NCBI RefSeq assembly: GCF_001375495.1
Contig: NZ_LN831058.1
Coordinates: 1,446,768 to 1,510,767, forward strand
Source of the DNA: Flaviflexus massiliensis
GTDB taxonomy: Bacteria > Actinomycetota > Actinomycetes > Actinomycetales > Actinomycetaceae
Direction: 5' to 3'
DNA length: 64,000 nucleotides
Every line of letters starts with the position of its first letter. Positions within the stretch are counted from its first letter, which is position 1. The notes under the pieces were generated by a model. It was not told the origin of the DNA. It was given only the letters and a program-made list of their open reading frames with translations, and ran no database searches. Below, piece after piece: positions 61,972 to 64,000 of the stretch. The translations under genes and the position numbers were made by a program.

Positions 61972-62291
61972 CATACCAGGTTGTGTGCCAAGAAACCGAT
62001 CTTGAGCCGGGCGAAGTCGAACAGGTCACCATCAACGGGATGGACCTGGCGATCGCCCGCGACTCGGACGGTTCCTGGCACGCGCTCTCCGATCTGTGCA
62101 CGCACGGCAACGTGTCGCTGTCGGACGGGGATGTGGAAGATGGGGGAATCGAGTGCTGGAAGCACGGCTCCATCTTCGACCTGCGCACCGGTAAGCCGCG
62201 TCAGTTGCCTGCCATCCACCCTGTGACCGTCTACGCGCTCAAGCTCGAATCAGGCAACGTGCTCGTCGACACCAACAGTCCTCTGAACTAA
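61968..62291 (+). CDS. Rieske-type ferredoxin of the suf operon
   Basis: 107 residues. A Rieske 2Fe-2S site: Cys44-x-His46 (LCTHGN) and Cys63-x-x-His66 (CWKHGS). Small stand-alone Rieske proteins are found between sufD and sufC in Streptomyces-type actinobacteria. It may carry electrons for cluster assembly or be an assembly product; the role is open. Confidence 0.9.
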   Translation: MTYQVVCQETDLEPGEVEQVTINGMDLAIARDSDGSWHALSDLCTHGNVSLSDGDVEDGGIECWKHGSIFDLRTGKPRQLPAIHPVTVYALKLESGNVLVDTNSPLN

Positions 62292-62318
62292 ATCTTTAAA
62301 AACAAGAAAGGGACCCCC

Positions 62319-64000
<1,682 letters not shown>

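Overview
The window is about 60% GC and reads as the chromosome of a high-GC Gram-positive bacterium (Actinomycetota). The markers are a mycothiol ligase (mshC), a complete pupylation gene set (mpa, dop, pup, pafA), an actinobacterial mutasome (imuA', imuB, dnaE2) behind a LexA box, a sufR-sufB-sufD-Rieske-sufC-sufS operon, glgC/glgA, and many GTG starts with 1-4 base stop/start overlaps. SURF1 and heme A synthase imply aerobic respiration with an aa3-type oxidase. I favour an Actinomycetales/Micrococcales-type organism, but no rRNA is present to fix the genus.

1-9.7 kb: tail of an ABC-F ATPase, SURF1 and DUF3099, a SixA phosphatase, serB-glgC facing glgA, a lone ABC ATPase, an NfeD/SPFH pair, a TrmH-type methyltransferase and a small XRE regulator behind a perfect palindrome. 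9.8-15.3 kb: two very small overlapping ORFs lead into a 1413-residue DUF11 surface protein with an LAFTG sorting signal, followed by trmL and a PEBP-family gene on the other strand. 15.4-20.9 kb: LexA box and SOS mutasome. 21-25.3 kb: two unknown proteins, a eukaryotic-type UDP-glucose pyrophosphorylase, tRNA-Leu(GAG) and a GNAT/NTP-pyrophosphohydrolase fusion.

25.5-34.5 kb, all minus strand: a lipoprotein and three large secreted proteins (gamma-glutamylcyclotransferase-like, purple-acid-phosphatase-like and subtilisin-like). Each of the three carries exactly five copies of the same roughly 45-residue FG-GAP/VCBS-like calcium-loop repeat. 34.8-36.1 kb: an M20 peptidase. 36.4-41.5 kb: a probable catabolic cluster of class I aldolase, GlpP-type antiterminator, FGGY kinase, 2-hydroxyacid dehydrogenase and SDR. 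Its leader contains an intrinsic terminator and a competing hairpin that share one arm, which is the most interesting regulatory structure here.

41.8-53.7 kb: an acidic small protein, an aldo/keto-reductase fold protein lacking three of four catalytic residues, uppP-mshC-MauE-like, a RecB-like nuclease, trmI, then mpa-dop-pup-pafA-FKBP lipoprotein. No proteasome prcBA genes occur in this locus and Mpa lacks the C-terminal docking motif, so pupylation probably works without a 20S proteasome at this locus. 54-64 kb: a YuiF/NhaC-family transporter, ctaA with an ABC exporter, and the suf operon, in which the window ends inside sufS.

Nearly all genes are ordinary housekeeping. The parts most worth following up are the GlpP leader and cluster, the shared five-repeat secreted module, the degenerate AKR, the tiny ORFs before the surface protein, and three intergenic tandem-repeat relics that may be insertion-sequence ends.
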